A stretch of DNA of 64,000 nt from Trichomonas tenax (Eukaryota; Parabasalia; Trichomonadida; Trichomonadidae), in contig JALKBU010000139.1 in assembly GCA_023091735.1 (NCBI GenBank), positions 1-64,000 of the forward strand. Direction: 5' to 3'. The notes under the pieces are model-generated. The model was not told the origin of the DNA, searched no databases, and saw only the letters and a list, made by a program, of their open reading frames with translations. This document shows, piece after piece, positions 1 to 11,800 of this stretch. The position numbers and the translations under genes are program-made. Each line of letters starts with the position of its first letter. The first letter of the stretch is position 1.

Positions 1-241
1 GCTGCAAATCCAAATCCCATCAAATTCAATAACTTTCATGTGTATAATCGCCTTCAAATCAATTAATGAATTAGTTGCATTTTTAATTTTAAGCGTATAA
101 GAGGCATTTGAATCAATAATACACATAGAAATATCATATGATGCATAGTAGCGCATACATTTATGCTGGAAATCGTATATTTTTGGACGGTTTGAAATGC
201 AAACAATGATTTGGTAGATATATAGACTGTGCCACTTATAC
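1..241 (-). other. Open reading frame fragment running off the window edge
   Basis: On the minus strand a frame stays open from about position 241 to position 1 without reaching a stop. In-frame ATG codons include one at 156..154. The conceptual protein is rich in Ile, Tyr and Ser. I do not recognise it. Its end lies outside the window, so it could be the 5' part of a gene or another fragment of the debris common here. Confidence 0.25.
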
Positions 242-1144
242 CACTGGATAGACAACTATCAATATGTACATGAAAATACTTTCAAATCGAAAAAATATTG
301 ATCAGATAAAAAGTTATGAAGGTCGCGGGACTACACCGCAGAAGGAAAAATTTTCCCATACCAGGAATAGCAGTAAATGCAAACTTTTGATATAGAATTC
401 TTTATTATATATCAGTTCTTTTCATCATATTCAGCCAATCTGAAAATGCGTTTTTTGGCATGAAAAAATCATATTCATATCTTGGAAAGCTTGAATAAAA
501 GTGCCAACTAGATTAGGGGGAGACCCTCAAATTATAAACTCATCATTTGGCATTTATGTTCTTGGCCCACAGTCAATAGAGATATGATCATCAAATAGAC
601 GGTCATAGAAATTGAAAATATATTTGCTCAATAAATTTTATATCAAAAATGAATAAGAAATAACTAGCAAAACATCATTATACAATATGCAGTATCTAAA
701 TCTAAATTCATTGGCCACCAAAATGAAAACTTTTGAAAAATATAATATATTACTGTCTATTGGCAAAATCAGTGCTAAAATCAAAGTTACACAAACAAGT
801 GATAATATGTCCAAATGTCTATTAGTTATAACAATATATCAAATATTTCGAATTCAATAATGTCAGCAGTTTTCCTTTTGCCTTTTCCTATCGATTAACA
901 AAAGACTTCTTATCGATAGGATGTCATAGAAACTTGTTGATTATCAATCTAAACATCTAACGCATGAAGTTTTTTATCTCCGAGAAATGAAAAATCATTT
1001 TTAAGTCAAAATTTATGCAAAGAATAACATAAAGAATCCAAACCCACAAGAGAAAAGTTCACTTTTAAAAAACCAAAACAGAAGCCGTTATGTCACTTTT
1101 GTCTTGTAATAACTTTCCGTTAGGCACTTTACAAATTATTAAAA
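242..1144. other. Gene-free upstream region
   Basis: AT-rich sequence with no convincing reading frame. The last 100 bases hold two initiator-like TCACTTTT strings and lead into the leucine-rich-repeat gene. Nothing else is recognisable. Confidence 0.5.
1059..1098 (+). promoter_or_regulatory. Two initiator-like TCACTT elements
   Basis: TCACTT occurs at 1059-1064 and again at 1093-1098, about 85 and 50 bases before the ATG at 1145. Trichomonad protein genes start transcription at a TCA-Y-T/A initiator close to the start codon, so the nearer copy is the better candidate. Start sites are inferred, not observed. Confidence 0.5.
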
Positions 1145-3952
1145 ATGACTGAGGATATCAAGAATTCCGCGAAGATGCGTATCGAAGATGAGGGTGAAAA
1201 GGTCTTCATGACCGTCGAAGTGGAAAAATATCACAGAAAGAATCCAGAAAAGCACGACAAACGTATATTAGTCATCGGTGAATTTCGAGCTATCTATTTC
1301 CACATTACAGCGAAGTTGGACAAGAGGAAGACATTCCACTGGATAGACTTAAGGAAAGTCGATCTCGACAGGGATAATAAGATCGCAAAATTAGAATTCA
1401 GAAACAGAGAGGCCGAAATCAAAGAAAAGCAGGCCGAGGAAAAGCTCAAGGCTGAAGCTAACGCTAAGGCAAATACAGACAACAAAGACCAGAAGAAAGA
1501 ACCAAAGCCAGTCGTTCCTCCGATCCCAATGAAATTTAAAGTCGACAATGTCGAGGAAATCATTCAAATGATTGCAAATCACTGCGTTCGTACGATGCCA
1601 ACGCCTTCTATCGAGAAAATCGGCGTTAAACAGTTCTCTAACGTCGAGAAACGCGATGTTCCAATCGCTGCAAGAACCCGTCTCAGAGCGTTCGAGAAGC
1701 TTTTCGACAAGAAGATCCCTCAACACGCTCTTGAGTTGTTCGAGAACACAATTAAATACCGCCATTCAACAATCAGCATTCCTTCTGATCTTACGACAGA
1801 GTACGTATCTATGTTGCTCATAGCACTTCAATTGGACCCGCATCTCGAACACGTCAAGTTAACATCAATTCTTACGAAGAAAGCGCCAGAAGACCAGCAG
1901 CAGCTCAACGTTTTCGATGCTGCTGCCCGGGTCACATCACGCTACGTTCCATGGACACATATCACGTTCAACCAAAAGACATATAACAAACTTCGTGCTT
2001 TGTTGGTTACATACCAAGAGCAGCATCAGAACGTTAAGGCCCGTGGTTTCACATTCAAGAACTGCGGATTCTTGCAAGGAAAGGATGATAATTACAACAG
2101 ATTGTTTGAATTGCTTCCAACATTCAAGCTTGAGTCTCTTGGCTTCGATAACTTCCTTGCTGAGGACCAAAACAAGTATGATTTCTTCGATCACCTTCTT
2201 GTCCCAACAATTTGCGAAAATCTCAAATTCCTCCGCATTGGCTACGAGAAGGACCTCGATCTCGCCAAGCTTCTTCACTCTGGCGATAGCAATTTTGCAC
2301 CACTCATTCTCAAGAATCTTGTTGCAATCTCTCTTCCACACGATGATCTCGAAATCTCAGATGTGATATATGACATCATGAAGGTCGGACTTAACCTTAA
2401 GGCCATCTCTCTCCGCGGCAACCACTGCATGAGTGCAACAGCAACAACAGGACAGCTGCCAGCAGACATCCAGTACATCGATGTCTCAAAGAGCTACTTC
2501 GCAGACAACGCTTTGCTCCAGTTCATCAGATTCGTCATGAAGACAAAGTACACACACGGCATCTTCCTCGATCTCTCTGAACTCGACTGCACAGTTGTCG
2601 ATGGCAAGAACGTCAGTGTTGAAGAACTTAAGCGCACATGCGAGTACCTTTGCGCTCTCAAGGATTCTCGCCTTGTTGGCCTCAACTGGTCCGGCACAAC
2701 AATTCCAAAGATCTTCGTCAAGCTCCTCAAGCGCTCACCACATCTCCAGACACTCTACATCGACGGATGCCTTGGTTCTCAGGATGCCGAGTTCGCTGAG
2801 GAACTCGCTGAGACAATCGCCAAGCTCCCAGAGCTCAAGAAGCTCTCCATCAGAGGCACAGACAAATACAGACTCGGCGCTTCAATCGTCCCAGTCATTG
2901 AGAAGCTCAACGAGAGTGAGTCATTGATCTGGCTCGATGTTGCCAACCAGTACATGGGCAGCGACGGCGTCAACGCAGTCAAGAACTTGTTGCCAGTCAT
3001 GATCAATAATCTTGCCAGATCTCCTCTTAACCAGGAGAGCCAGGGCGAGGAGGAGAACCGTGACAGATGCATGAAGGTCCCATTCGTTGACTTCGACGAT
3101 GCTAAGCCAGAGAGCCAGGATTGCATCACAGACATAATTGCAGCCGCTCAGGAGAAGAACTCCGAGTTCCACATCAGCTTCCCAGTTCATGATGCTGAGA
3201 GCCTTCAAATGAACTTGACAAACCTTATCAAGGACATCAACCAGCTTTCTGGTGAGCACCTTCCAGAGGCTGCAGCTGATGACGAGTTCGCTCAAACATT
3301 CGACACAGATGTTCACGAGCCAGAGAGCTACTTCCCAGCCTATTTCAGCAAGGCATTCGGTGAGATGCTCGATGAAGGAGAACTTCTTGATCTCAACAAG
3401 GACACTCTCAAGACCCCAAGAACACGTGGCCTTGATGAAGAGGAAGAGGATGAAAATGAGAAGAAGAAGAAGGATACCACAGAAGATGATAAGGAAAGAG
3501 AAGAAAGACAGAAGAAGCTCAAGGCATTCTATCTCAATGAGGAAGAAGACGATAATGATGAATATGGCACAAAGAAGAGAGATCTTCAGGATGACGAGGA
3601 GTATCATGTTTATACATATAACCCAGAGGACCCTGGAGACGATGCCGATGCTGAAGGCGCAAGCCTCGACTGGCCAGAGTTCCCGAAGAAGGATGCTGAG
3701 AAGGTCAAGTTCCTCACTGAAGTCGAGAGACTCGAACAGGAGAAGAACCAGAAGGATGAGATCGCTAAGAATGAAAATCTCAAGGGCAAGAAGCTCGACA
3801 AGAAATTCATTAAGGAAGGATATATGAAGCAAGCACAAACCCCACTTAATGATGTCCTTGCAATGACACAGAGATACTTTAATAATCATGACGCGGTCGA
3901 GAGACTCACAAAGAAATATAGCACTCCTGTCCTTCGCCAGAACATTCAGTAA
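1145..3952 (+). CDS. Leucine-rich-repeat protein, CARMIL-like architecture
   Basis: The protein has 935 residues. Residues about 15-95 resemble a PH-like N-terminal domain, followed by a Lys/Glu/Ala-rich linker. From about 220 to 640 there is a run of ribonuclease-inhibitor-type leucine-rich repeats (units such as LKAISLRGN and LQTLYIDGC). The C-terminal third is strongly charged, with Glu/Asp/Lys tracts at about 755-910. This order (PH-like, LRR, disordered tail) is that of CARMIL-type regulators of actin capping protein, and a cytoskeletal role is inferred from it. I could not pick out a capping-protein-interaction motif with confidence. Codon use in the 3' two thirds is strongly biased to C/G-ending codons (AAG, CTC, ATC), unlike most neighbours, which suggests high expression. 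The ATG is the first in frame and follows an initiator-like TCACTTTTG. Confidence 0.7.
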   Translation: MTEDIKNSAKMRIEDEGEKVFMTVEVEKYHRKNPEKHDKRILVIGEFRAIYFHITAKLDKRKTFHWIDLRKVDLDRDNKIAKLEFRNREAEIKEKQAEEKLKAEANAKANTDNKDQKKEPKPVVPPIPMKFKVDNVEEIIQMIANHCVRTMPTPSIEKIGVKQFSNVEKRDVPIAARTRLRAFEKLFDKKIPQHALELFENTIKYRHSTISIPSDLTTEYVSMLLIALQLDPHLEHVKLTSILTKKAPEDQQQLNVFDAAARVTSRYVPWTHITFNQKTYNKLRALLVTYQEQHQNVKARGFTFKNCGFLQGKDDNYNRLFELLPTFKLESLGFDNFLAEDQNKYDFFDHLLVPTICENLKFLRIGYEKDLDLAKLLHSGDSNFAPLILKNLVAISLPHDDLEISDVIYDIMKVGLNLKAISLRGNHCMSATATTGQLPADIQYIDVSKSYFADNALLQFIRFVMKTKYTHGIFLDLSELDCTVVDGKNVSVEELKRTCEYLCALKDSRLVGLNWSGTTIPKIFVKLLKRSPHLQTLYIDGCLGSQDAEFAEELAETIAKLPELKKLSIRGTDKYRLGASIVPVIEKLNESESLIWLDVANQYMGSDGVNAVKNLLPVMINNLARSPLNQESQGEEENRDRCMKVPFVDFDDAKPESQDCITDIIAAAQEKNSEFHISFPVHDAESLQMNLTNLIKDINQLSGEHLPEAAADDEFAQTFDTDVHEPESYFPAYFSKAFGEMLDEGELLDLNKDTLKTPRTRGLDEEEEDENEKKKKDTTEDDKEREERQKKLKAFYLNEEEDDNDEYGTKKRDLQDDEEYHVYTYNPEDPGDDADAEGASLDWPEFPKKDAEKVKFLTEVERLEQEKNQKDEIAKNENLKGKKLDKKFIKEGYMKQAQTPLNDVLAMTQRYFNNHDAVERLTKKYSTPVLRQNIQ

Positions 3953-4094
3953 CTTCTATTCTTATTCTATTAGCGCAAATAAAATAATATTTTTTGGTTT
4001 TATTTAATTAACAATGCAAACAACATTTCACCAACGGATAAACTCCTTTGATTTGTTTCTGCAAATGGATAATCTCCCTTAATATTTTAGTATG

Positions 4095-4115
4095 TTTTTT
4101 TTTTTTTTTTTTTTT
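4095..4115 (+). repeat. Poly-T tract of 21 bases
   Basis: An uninterrupted run of 21 T residues lies about 140 bases after the stop of the leucine-rich-repeat gene. It could be a simple microsatellite or, read as poly-A on the minus strand, the tail of a retrocopied sequence. No gene abuts it on the minus strand. Confidence 0.9.
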
Positions 4116-4247
4116 CAAATCATAACACTTGGTATTCATGCATATTTGTTAAATGTTAAAATCTTTATTTTACGCGAAATATAAAATCTGAGTAACCTTC
4201 AGAAAGTGTTATATCTATTTTGATGACCTGAGCATTAAGGTGGATGA

Positions 4248-4550
4248 TTGAGTATTGAAAATATGTATTATAGAGAATGTTTGCCAATATTATGCCAGTC
4301 AGGAAGAGTATTAATAAAAGAATCAAATTTTTATAATTTGCTTAACAGAAGCATAACAATCAATGATAATGCCACAGATACTTATATATCATCTTTATTC
4401 TTTTTCAATTGTAGCAATAAAGATGATGGAGGATGCATTTTATATACAGATTTATCATCAATAAAACTGAATAAAATATGTGCTAGATATCAAATAATTG
4501 ACACATATGGTCAGTTTTCATATATAGTTTTCCTCTTATTTTACAACTGA
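4248..4550 (+). pseudogene. Fragment of a beta-helix (Pmp-like) surface protein
   Basis: The frame encodes about 95 residues from the first ATG at 4263. It includes an FFFNCSNKDDGGCI segment of the FxxC...DGGAI kind that repeats in parallel beta-helix (Pmp/BspA-like) surface proteins of trichomonads. It lacks a signal peptide, has only one or two repeat units, and starts right after a stop codon. It is therefore best read as a remnant of a much longer gene. The family link rests on the motif alone. Confidence 0.4.
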
Positions 4551-4812
4551 CCCAGACTACAATGGCACTTTTGCTTCCAATGATTTATTTTAGAAACAAC
4601 GCAAAAAGGTTATCAAACTCAGCATGCTTGCATCGAATGACAAAGTATTATTTCCATATGCTAACATGACAAGAGCAGTTATCAATGATCCTCGAAGCCT
4701 AGTTGTTCTTATTATGGATGGATTATCGTCACATTTAAATTATGATGTGTCAGAAAAACTTAATACAATTGCATTAATGATTTTTTCAAAAAATGCATTC
4801 AATTGGGGTTGA
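4546..4812 (+). pseudogene. Degenerate fragment, possibly DDE transposase
   Basis: One frame with an internal stop near 4594 runs from 4546 to the stop at 4812. Its second half reads VVLIMDGLSSHLNYDVSEKL, like the core of DDE-superfamily (pogo/Tigger-like) transposases, where an Asp is followed by G-x-x-S-H. Only about 60 residues remain. No terminal repeats could be tied to it. The identification is tentative. Confidence 0.3.
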
Positions 4813-5361
4813 GCGATAAGCGATTTTTGAAAAAAAAAATCCACTGCCTCATAGCACCATCCAAATTTGGATTTGGTGATACACACATTACATAATAGCT
4901 TTAAATTTTATGCTCTATTAATATCAACCGAATATCTATGATATTCGAAAAAAATAAATTTAATTTTCTTTAAATATTAAACTTTTATCAAAATTCAATC
5001 CATATCAATAATCTTTAAAATGAGCTAGTAATATTGTAAAAGTTATTCTGATTTATCTTGCAATTTATGAGACTCTGATTGATTTTTAAAATTTTTAAAA
5101 TTCAATATGATTATGAAAATGCCATTCGTCATCCCTTCTAAAATTAAAATGATAATTTTTATTGCAATTTTCGACCAAATTTCAATAGAAAAAAATATTC
5201 GTATTGTTAAACATTCAACTTCTGAACAAAATAATATATGTAAAAATGCTTACTTTTTCAATATATCATCTATATTTAGTAGCTTATTTTTTTATCTTAG
5301 TTTCAGACAAAATTAGAAAGACTATTTTTATTCCAAATTATTGACAACATCAAAATTTAAA
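4813..5361. other. Gene-free AT-rich stretch
   Basis: Very AT-rich sequence between two degraded element fragments. One short plus-strand frame (5107-5316) has no recognisable features. Nothing is supported here. Confidence 0.5.
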
Positions 5362-5987
5362 ATGCAGGCCACGAATATTAACGCTATTTTCGCATCAGCA
5401 ATGCAAAGAGCCTCACATTATTTTGCATCTTCCACACAAAAGAAATACCAAGAAATCCTCAACATATATCAACACCATGTCGCTTCATATTTTCAGGATA
5501 TGGAGCCATTTCCACTAACCAAGGAAAAAATCGTTGTTTTCCTTAGGCAAGATGAAACAAGATCCTTAAGATGCAAAGATCTACTCTTTGGCGAAAATGG
5601 TTTGTTTATCAATATTTCACATTCAAAAACAGATAGATTTGGTTTATCAGTTTCTTTCACTATCAAAGATTCCAGAACATCATATTCTCCTTATATATGG
5701 TATAAAGAATATTTGAATCATATAGAAGTTTCACCTGAACAGCCTGTTTTTCCTCACAGTTACACTTATTATGAAAAATTCTCAAGAGCTCATTATCTGC
5801 AATTGGAATCGATCCAATTTCATACAGCACTCATTCTAACCGTCGTGGCGCAGCCATGACTGCAAATTCTCAAGGAATTGATCATGCATCGATAAAATCG
5901 ATGCGTCGTTGGAAGAGTGTTTGTTTTATGAGATATTTGTCAAAAACAACTCAAGAAGCTGCTAATATTATTGCACCAGTAATTTAA
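5362..5987 (+). pseudogene. Broken tyrosine recombinase (integrase-like)
   Basis: The first frame starts at ATG 5362. It gives a helical core-binding-like N-terminal part (STQKKYQEILNIYQ...), then a piece with the SKTDRFG signature found between the two catalytic halves of tyrosine recombinases. Around 5820 the frame shifts. The continuation to the TAA at 5985-5987 reads THSNRRGAA (the H-x-x-R box), then RRWKS (the H/W position) and MRYLSK, with a plausible catalytic Tyr. The part between the N-terminal domain and the first catalytic Arg region looks deleted. Recombinases of this type belong to Crypton- or DIRS-like elements; which one cannot be told. It is inactive as it stands. Confidence 0.65.
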
Positions 5988-6923
5988 ACTATAATTTTTA
6001 CTATACCAATATTTTTTTTCTATTGAAATTTGGAGAAAAAATGCAATGAAATTGATTTTCAATTTTGAATGGATGAAAAATTTGCTTTCAAATATTTGAA
6101 AAGTTCATTCAAATTTAAAAATCAATCAGAGCTTCGAATATTAGGTTTTATCCTTTTCAATTATGCACAATACTGCTACACATTTTGGGAAATAGTGCTA
6201 TTGATTCAAATCATTGTGACTTATCTTTATTATTAAGTGACTTATAGAATATCCTGTTTATAAGAGCATGCAATGCGAAGCAAACCATTATAGAAAATGA
6301 AGCATCCCCTTGAATATACGAAAGCCTGTGTAAAAAACTTTATATCGCGTTTTCGTCAAGCACATTGTTAACACCATCTTCAGAGTGTTGATGGGGCGTG
6401 CATACAGCGCGGTGCGGCGCGATTTTTTTTGATAAAATTGCCAAATGGCAAGCTTGCCATGACATGAAATTACTAATTCCCTTGTTACAACAACTAATAT
6501 CGCGTAAATAATTTGCGATCAATATTAAAGGTTAAAAACAATTTTTTTATTGCCACGCATTCCCTTCAGTTGCTTTAGAAATCGACAAATAATCAATTTA
6601 TCAATACAATAAATAATTTAGAATCAAATCTCTGAAAAGAAAACAATATAAAGATATTCAAATCATATCAAAAGATTATTATTTGACATTTACTAATTAA
6701 ACCATAATAAAATACATGATTTCTTTGATTTAGTATATAAATATGACTTTTAAGCTCCAATTCTCAATTGCTAGTTTTAAATTATTTTGATTTTAATGTA
6801 AGATTAATTATTTGAATCAATCTTTAAATGATTATGTTTCTTTGTGATAAGCTATATCGATAAATATAATAAAAACACTTTAAAATTAACAAATAATTAA
6901 GAATAACAAACAAGAAATAATAC
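5988..6923. other. Gene-free region with element debris
   Basis: AT-rich sequence with no reading frame I can support. A short minus-strand frame at 6340-6522 lies in a slightly GC-richer patch (gcgcggtgcggcgcg near 6408) and shows no known motif. No repeats longer than about 12 bases were seen. Confidence 0.4.
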
Positions 6924-8750
6924 TTATGCATTAGAAAGTTTTTTGATGGTATCACTAATGTGTTTGATCTTAGAATGGACGAATCGCAACTTTTCTAGCT
7001 TGAGTCCATAAGAAGCGATTTTGTACCAATGATTCATTCTCTTTGGTGTTGCCAAAGGATATGGATTTTCCGCGGCAATTTTCATCGCATTCGAAACATG
7101 TTGGAAAACTTTATCAATAAAAGTCTTTGTCATAGGAAGCTTTGTGTCACTTGCAGAGTAAATGGTGTTGATTAAAGTTACAATATAGAAATTCACAAGA
7201 TCCTCATTTGTGTCAAAAATCGAATCTTTTTCTGCTAATCTATTAAATATATCTTCTGATAAAGAAATATCATCAAATAACGTTGAAGCATTAAACAGAT
7301 GAACATATTCATCAATGTGGTCACTTTTTTCTAGTATCTTTGCAATCGATTCCTTTGGAAAACTGCTATCAATTTTGTGAATAAGGAATATTCTCGATAA
7401 ATGATCTTCCAATCCTAATATATAAGAAACTAACTCGTGGTGGCTCATTATCAAAGCCATAGCAGCAGCTCTCGATGATGCTGGAAGGTTCTTCGAAATT
7501 CTAATATATCCTTTAAGCAAATCGCGATCGACACCAAAATGATATCCTCGATTTACTGTATATAAAAGCAAATCTGTAGTCTGAAAAACGAATGGTGGGG
7601 CAAAGAATTTTGTGATGTATTCAGGAGGAAAGTCGTTCTTGATTATGTTATCTTTGATAGCTTTGTATAAAGGAAAATTCATCGTTTCAATTTCATTTTC
7701 TAAAAAGTGACGAGCAACATCAGCTTTTGTTGCTGGTGTTAAACGTGCAGCAAATTCTTTGGATAATGAGCTTCCTTTTGTGAATGGTTTTCCAATTTTT
7801 GTGTATTTATCTGATCCTGCAGTTGTAATGATGAGCTGAGCGACTGCTTCGTGTGGAGGAAGTTTCATTAGTGTTTCATCATCATTTTCGTCAAGACAAC
7901 GAGTTGCAATATCGAATAAGAATAATTCTTCGTAATCTGTTCCTTTAACAAATTCGAAAGCTGTTTTAGCTGTGTCAACGTTTTTAACGATGTAGTAAAC
8001 TGATTTAGACGTAATTTCTGAGATTGATGTTGATGTAAAATAAATTTTAAGTCTAGGAATGTATTGGTTGAAAGATGATTTTTCAATTGAATAGATAATC
8101 GCTTCTATAGATGAATCACCGATTTCTTTAATACCACAAGAAATCGCAGTTTCGATATAATGATTAATTAAAATTGAATCGTTAACCATTGTAAAAGAAA
8201 TAGAAATATTTGATGCCATCCATTCTGCAGCTGTAATTACTTCACCAGGAAATAGTTTTAAAAATCCTGTCGTGAGATATAACATTTCGTTAAAATTTGT
8301 AACACAAAATTGTACTAAAAGCGGAGAATCACGCGGAAAAAACGAAATTGCTGTAAACCTCAGCATCAAACCTTGCAAAGGCTGAGATTCAGAAACAAAC
8401 ATTGAACAAACTGATGCTAAATAAGACGTATCTGTAATAACGGACGCAATAACCATTGAAATGTATAATCGTGGAAGTACGTGTTTGTATCCAATCGCTG
8501 TATTAAATGCTTTTTGTAGAGTATCTTGCGAATATTTATCAGAATAGCCGATTTTACGGTGAAATACACGCAAATATGTTAAAAACGAAGAATAATTCGA
8601 ATTGTATTCAGATAATGATGTTATATTTCTTAATCCATCAGCCAATTCCAAAGCACGCTTGATAATTGTGTACATGTCAGTGGTAGCGTTTAAAATATCT
8701 TCTTCCTTTCGACATAGAGTGTCGAAATCTTTGTAGATGTTTCCTCTCAT
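6924..8750 (-). CDS. Hypothetical alpha-helical protein
   Basis: The protein has 608 residues, counted from the ATG at 8750; the longer frame to 8783 begins with TTG and lies in the leader. It is almost entirely helical, without a signal peptide, membrane segment or low-complexity tract. Repeated hydrophobic helix pairs suggest an alpha-solenoid. I do not recognise the family. It diverges from the DOCK gene with only 86 bases between the two ATGs, so the promoters must overlap. Directly upstream of the ATG the minus strand reads TTTTTTTGTCAGATTTA, a string shared with the gene starting at 14596. Codon use is AT-rich like its neighbours. Confidence 0.75.
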   Translation of the reverse strand: MRGNIYKDFDTLCRKEEDILNATTDMYTIIKRALELADGLRNITSLSEYNSNYSSFLTYLRVFHRKIGYSDKYSQDTLQKAFNTAIGYKHVLPRLYISMVIASVITDTSYLASVCSMFVSESQPLQGLMLRFTAISFFPRDSPLLVQFCVTNFNEMLYLTTGFLKLFPGEVITAAEWMASNISISFTMVNDSILINHYIETAISCGIKEIGDSSIEAIIYSIEKSSFNQYIPRLKIYFTSTSISEITSKSVYYIVKNVDTAKTAFEFVKGTDYEELFLFDIATRCLDENDDETLMKLPPHEAVAQLIITTAGSDKYTKIGKPFTKGSSLSKEFAARLTPATKADVARHFLENEIETMNFPLYKAIKDNIIKNDFPPEYITKFFAPPFVFQTTDLLLYTVNRGYHFGVDRDLLKGYIRISKNLPASSRAAAMALIMSHHELVSYILGLEDHLSRIFLIHKIDSSFPKESIAKILEKSDHIDEYVHLFNASTLFDDISLSEDIFNRLAEKDSIFDTNEDLVNFYIVTLINTIYSASDTKLPMTKTFIDKVFQHVSNAMKIAAENPYPLATPKRMNHWYKIASYGLKLEKLRFVHSKIKHISDTIKKLSNA

Positions 8751-8836
8751 TAAATCTGACAAAAAAAAAGTTATTTCTGACAATTGGCAAAATTATGTCA
8801 TCTTGATAACCAAAATTTTTAATCTTTTTTTGATAA
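8751..8836. promoter_or_regulatory. Compact bidirectional promoter
   Basis: This 86-base gap separates two divergent start codons. On its minus-strand side it holds TAAATCTGAC followed by nine A (plus-strand reading, 8751-8769), the same string found upstream of the gene at 14596. The plus-strand side has a T-run ending 5 bases before the DOCK ATG. Direction of use is inferred from gene order. Confidence 0.5.
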
Positions 8837-11800
8837 ATGGCGTCGAAATCAAATCAAGTGATCCAGAATAGTGATTATTTCAACGGCTTTGCAGAACGTC
8901 ACTACGACATTAACAACCAATGGCTGAAAAATGTTTACAAATATTCTCAAATATCGATTTCTTCTCGAAATTTGGAATCAAATGACGACAACAACAATAA
9001 CACCGCGGATTCTATAGCTACAGCTCATGAAGATAATGGAAATATTAGCGAAAAAAATGTTTTTACGATAATGAACAAAGATTCTCGAAATGATACGAAT
9101 TTCAACGCCTTAAAGAACATGATATCGCACAAAGTCAGCATTTATAAGAGCAACGAACCCCTGTTTAATAATGGATCCGGAATCTTAGTTTTTGCGCTCA
9201 AAAACTTCGTTTCAGAGATGAAAGATGACTGCACTGGTTACATACAGCTGTACAACAGCACAGAATTCACACCTTGTAGCGATCGCATTTGGTTTACAGT
9301 TCATAACACGATTTGCAAGTTTTCACAGACATCAAACCCCTTTGTTTTCTTTGAAATCAACAACACACCTAAATTACGTGCTCTTTGTGTAATTTGCACG
9401 AAGAATAAAGCCGTCACGATTCCGATCGCTGTTTCGGTTATTCGCATATTCGACAACGACGGAAACTTCATCAGAAACCTGAGTTTTCCCAAACCGTTTC
9501 TTAAAATCACAGACTTTTTGGATGACACAATCATTCGCTCTTTAGTTTCAACAGAGTGCAGAGATCCCATTGAAATAGAGTTGGAGATCGAAACAAGCCT
9601 CGTTGAAACCGTCGATAATTTCGTTTTTCCCTATTCTAATATGAATTTCGGTAACCTTATATCAATACAGCGTCCCTATAACCTTTTGTTCAGGCAGCCG
9701 CTTTACTACATCTCTGGTTTCAGATTGAACCTGCGTTCTGTTCCGAAAGAAGAAGTTATCAATCTGAAAATGTTTGTTTTGAAGAATCCGGATGGTGAAC
9801 CGATTCCTGTGCTCGTTACATCGAAATCATCATCGCTGGAACGCCTTTTCATCACTTTATCGATTGCATCAAACAAAGAAGTTATTTTCCGCGATGAGCT
9901 TCAAATATTCTTCGATGAGCCACCTTCAGATCGTACACATATAGTTGTGCAGATTTCAGGCAAAAATAATATCATTGGCACAGCAGTTTTCATGTTTCCA
10001 ACTAAATCAGGTGAAATAGCTGCGAATGTGTTCGAAACATCTCAGTTACCTGAAGGATATCTTGATAAACCGAAGAATAAGAAGATTCATTTCACAGCAG
10101 TTGCAAGAGTTCCTCAAAATCTCGTTGATGTTCACAAATTGACTTCAAAACTTCCAAATGTCAATTGGTCTGACTATTCCAAGGACACCCTTACTGATAA
10201 CTTCATTCCTTTGGTGTCATATCTCTTGAATAACATGGATTTCGAAACTGGTTTGAAATTGATCGAATTAATCAATATGTTCCCACAAAGTATGGTTCTT
10301 CTGTGCCTTAAGCAGTGGAGTAATCATTTTTACCAACCTCCACCGAACTATGAAGAACTATTTCCTAAATTATCGATTGTTTTTTCGAAATTAATTGAAG
10401 ATTCAATGTCTAGCCAGAAAACAATACAGCAAATATCCGTAACTCTGACATTTTTGACACAATGCATCAATGTTTGCCTTAAAACTGAAGGAATTATCAA
10501 GAATGTTCGAATTATTCTTCCATTCATTAATACTTGCACGTGTGTTGTTGCTAAAGCGATTAAATTCGGCACAACCGATTTCGAGAACACTCCATCCACA
10601 AAATTAAATGAATCTATTGCAGAAATATTTATCACAATTTTGCAAAATTACGACAAGAATGATTTTGTCAATGTAACATCTTTCCACATACAGAATCTCA
10701 GGAGAACGAAGGATCAAAATGAATACAATGTATTTTTGATTTTCAAGTTTTATCAAATCATGGTAAGTTCTGTAGATTTCTGTCGTTTCTCACCGCAAAA
10801 AGTCAACATCAATCTCGTTAATAATGGATATTCCCCGTATTTGAAGTTGCTTTCACCTTTATTTTATTTCATCTCAAATGCTGTTGAAGCCGAAGATGTT
10901 AAGCCAGCAACCGTGAATTTGGTTCTTCATATTCTCAACATATTTGTGCTGAACAGTGAGATATTAGAACCCGAAATTCGCACAAAAGTTGCGTCAGCTT
11001 TATTGCCATTCTTGCAAATCACCTTTTCGCTCTTCGAACTTCCTGTCATCAAGAAGTCGAAGGAAAATATCGACTTAGTCATCGCTGTCGTCCTTTTCTT
11101 GATCTCCTATTGCCCGCAGAGAGCTTTGCAAGTTTTCTTTGAATCTTTGTCAACAATGAGGATATCGTTTATCAAATTCCTCACAAATATTCTTGAATTA
11201 ACTAAAAGAAAGCCAAATGTTGTTTATGGCCAGGACGTGTCTAAGCGATTGTTGAACTTTGCGCTCATAATACACAACGATTTTAAAGATCTCGAAAATT
11301 CTATTGTTGATCTTTTGAAAGCGACTTTCTATCCTAAGCAGAGCCCGAACAACTACAGTTTGATATTCAAAGTCGGCCAGAAAATCATGAAATATCAAAC
11401 ACAGGAACAAATCAAACAAGTCATCATCGCTTCAGTCAATTTCATGGCGAGCAAGAACAAATATGAGATTGCAACAGGCGTAGCTTTGATTATTTCATCA
11501 TTCAAGAGCGATTTCACACGTAACAATGCTGTTTCTATCAGTGCAACATGTTTCATGGAAGTTCTGGCATCAAAGCTCTTCATGTGCAATGCTGCTTCCA
11601 TTCAATCGATTGTTTCTGTTTTAGACATTCTCAAGAAAGTCGCTCAAAGTCCAACAGAGCCTTTCCAGCATCCTTCAACTCTTTCAAATTTAGTTGTTGA
11701 GAGAATCACTGCTTCGTATGTTGTTGCTGAATGCGTTGAGACGCAGCGTGATGCACAGTTCCCACCAGATGTCAATGCACTCAATCTCAGACGTATTGCT

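Noticed and set aside
2921..3889. Long minus-strand frame opposite the leucine-rich-repeat gene
   Set aside because: It is a shadow caused by the biased codons (AAG, GAG, CTC) of the real gene. It encodes a Leu/Ile/Phe-rich string without domain or promoter.
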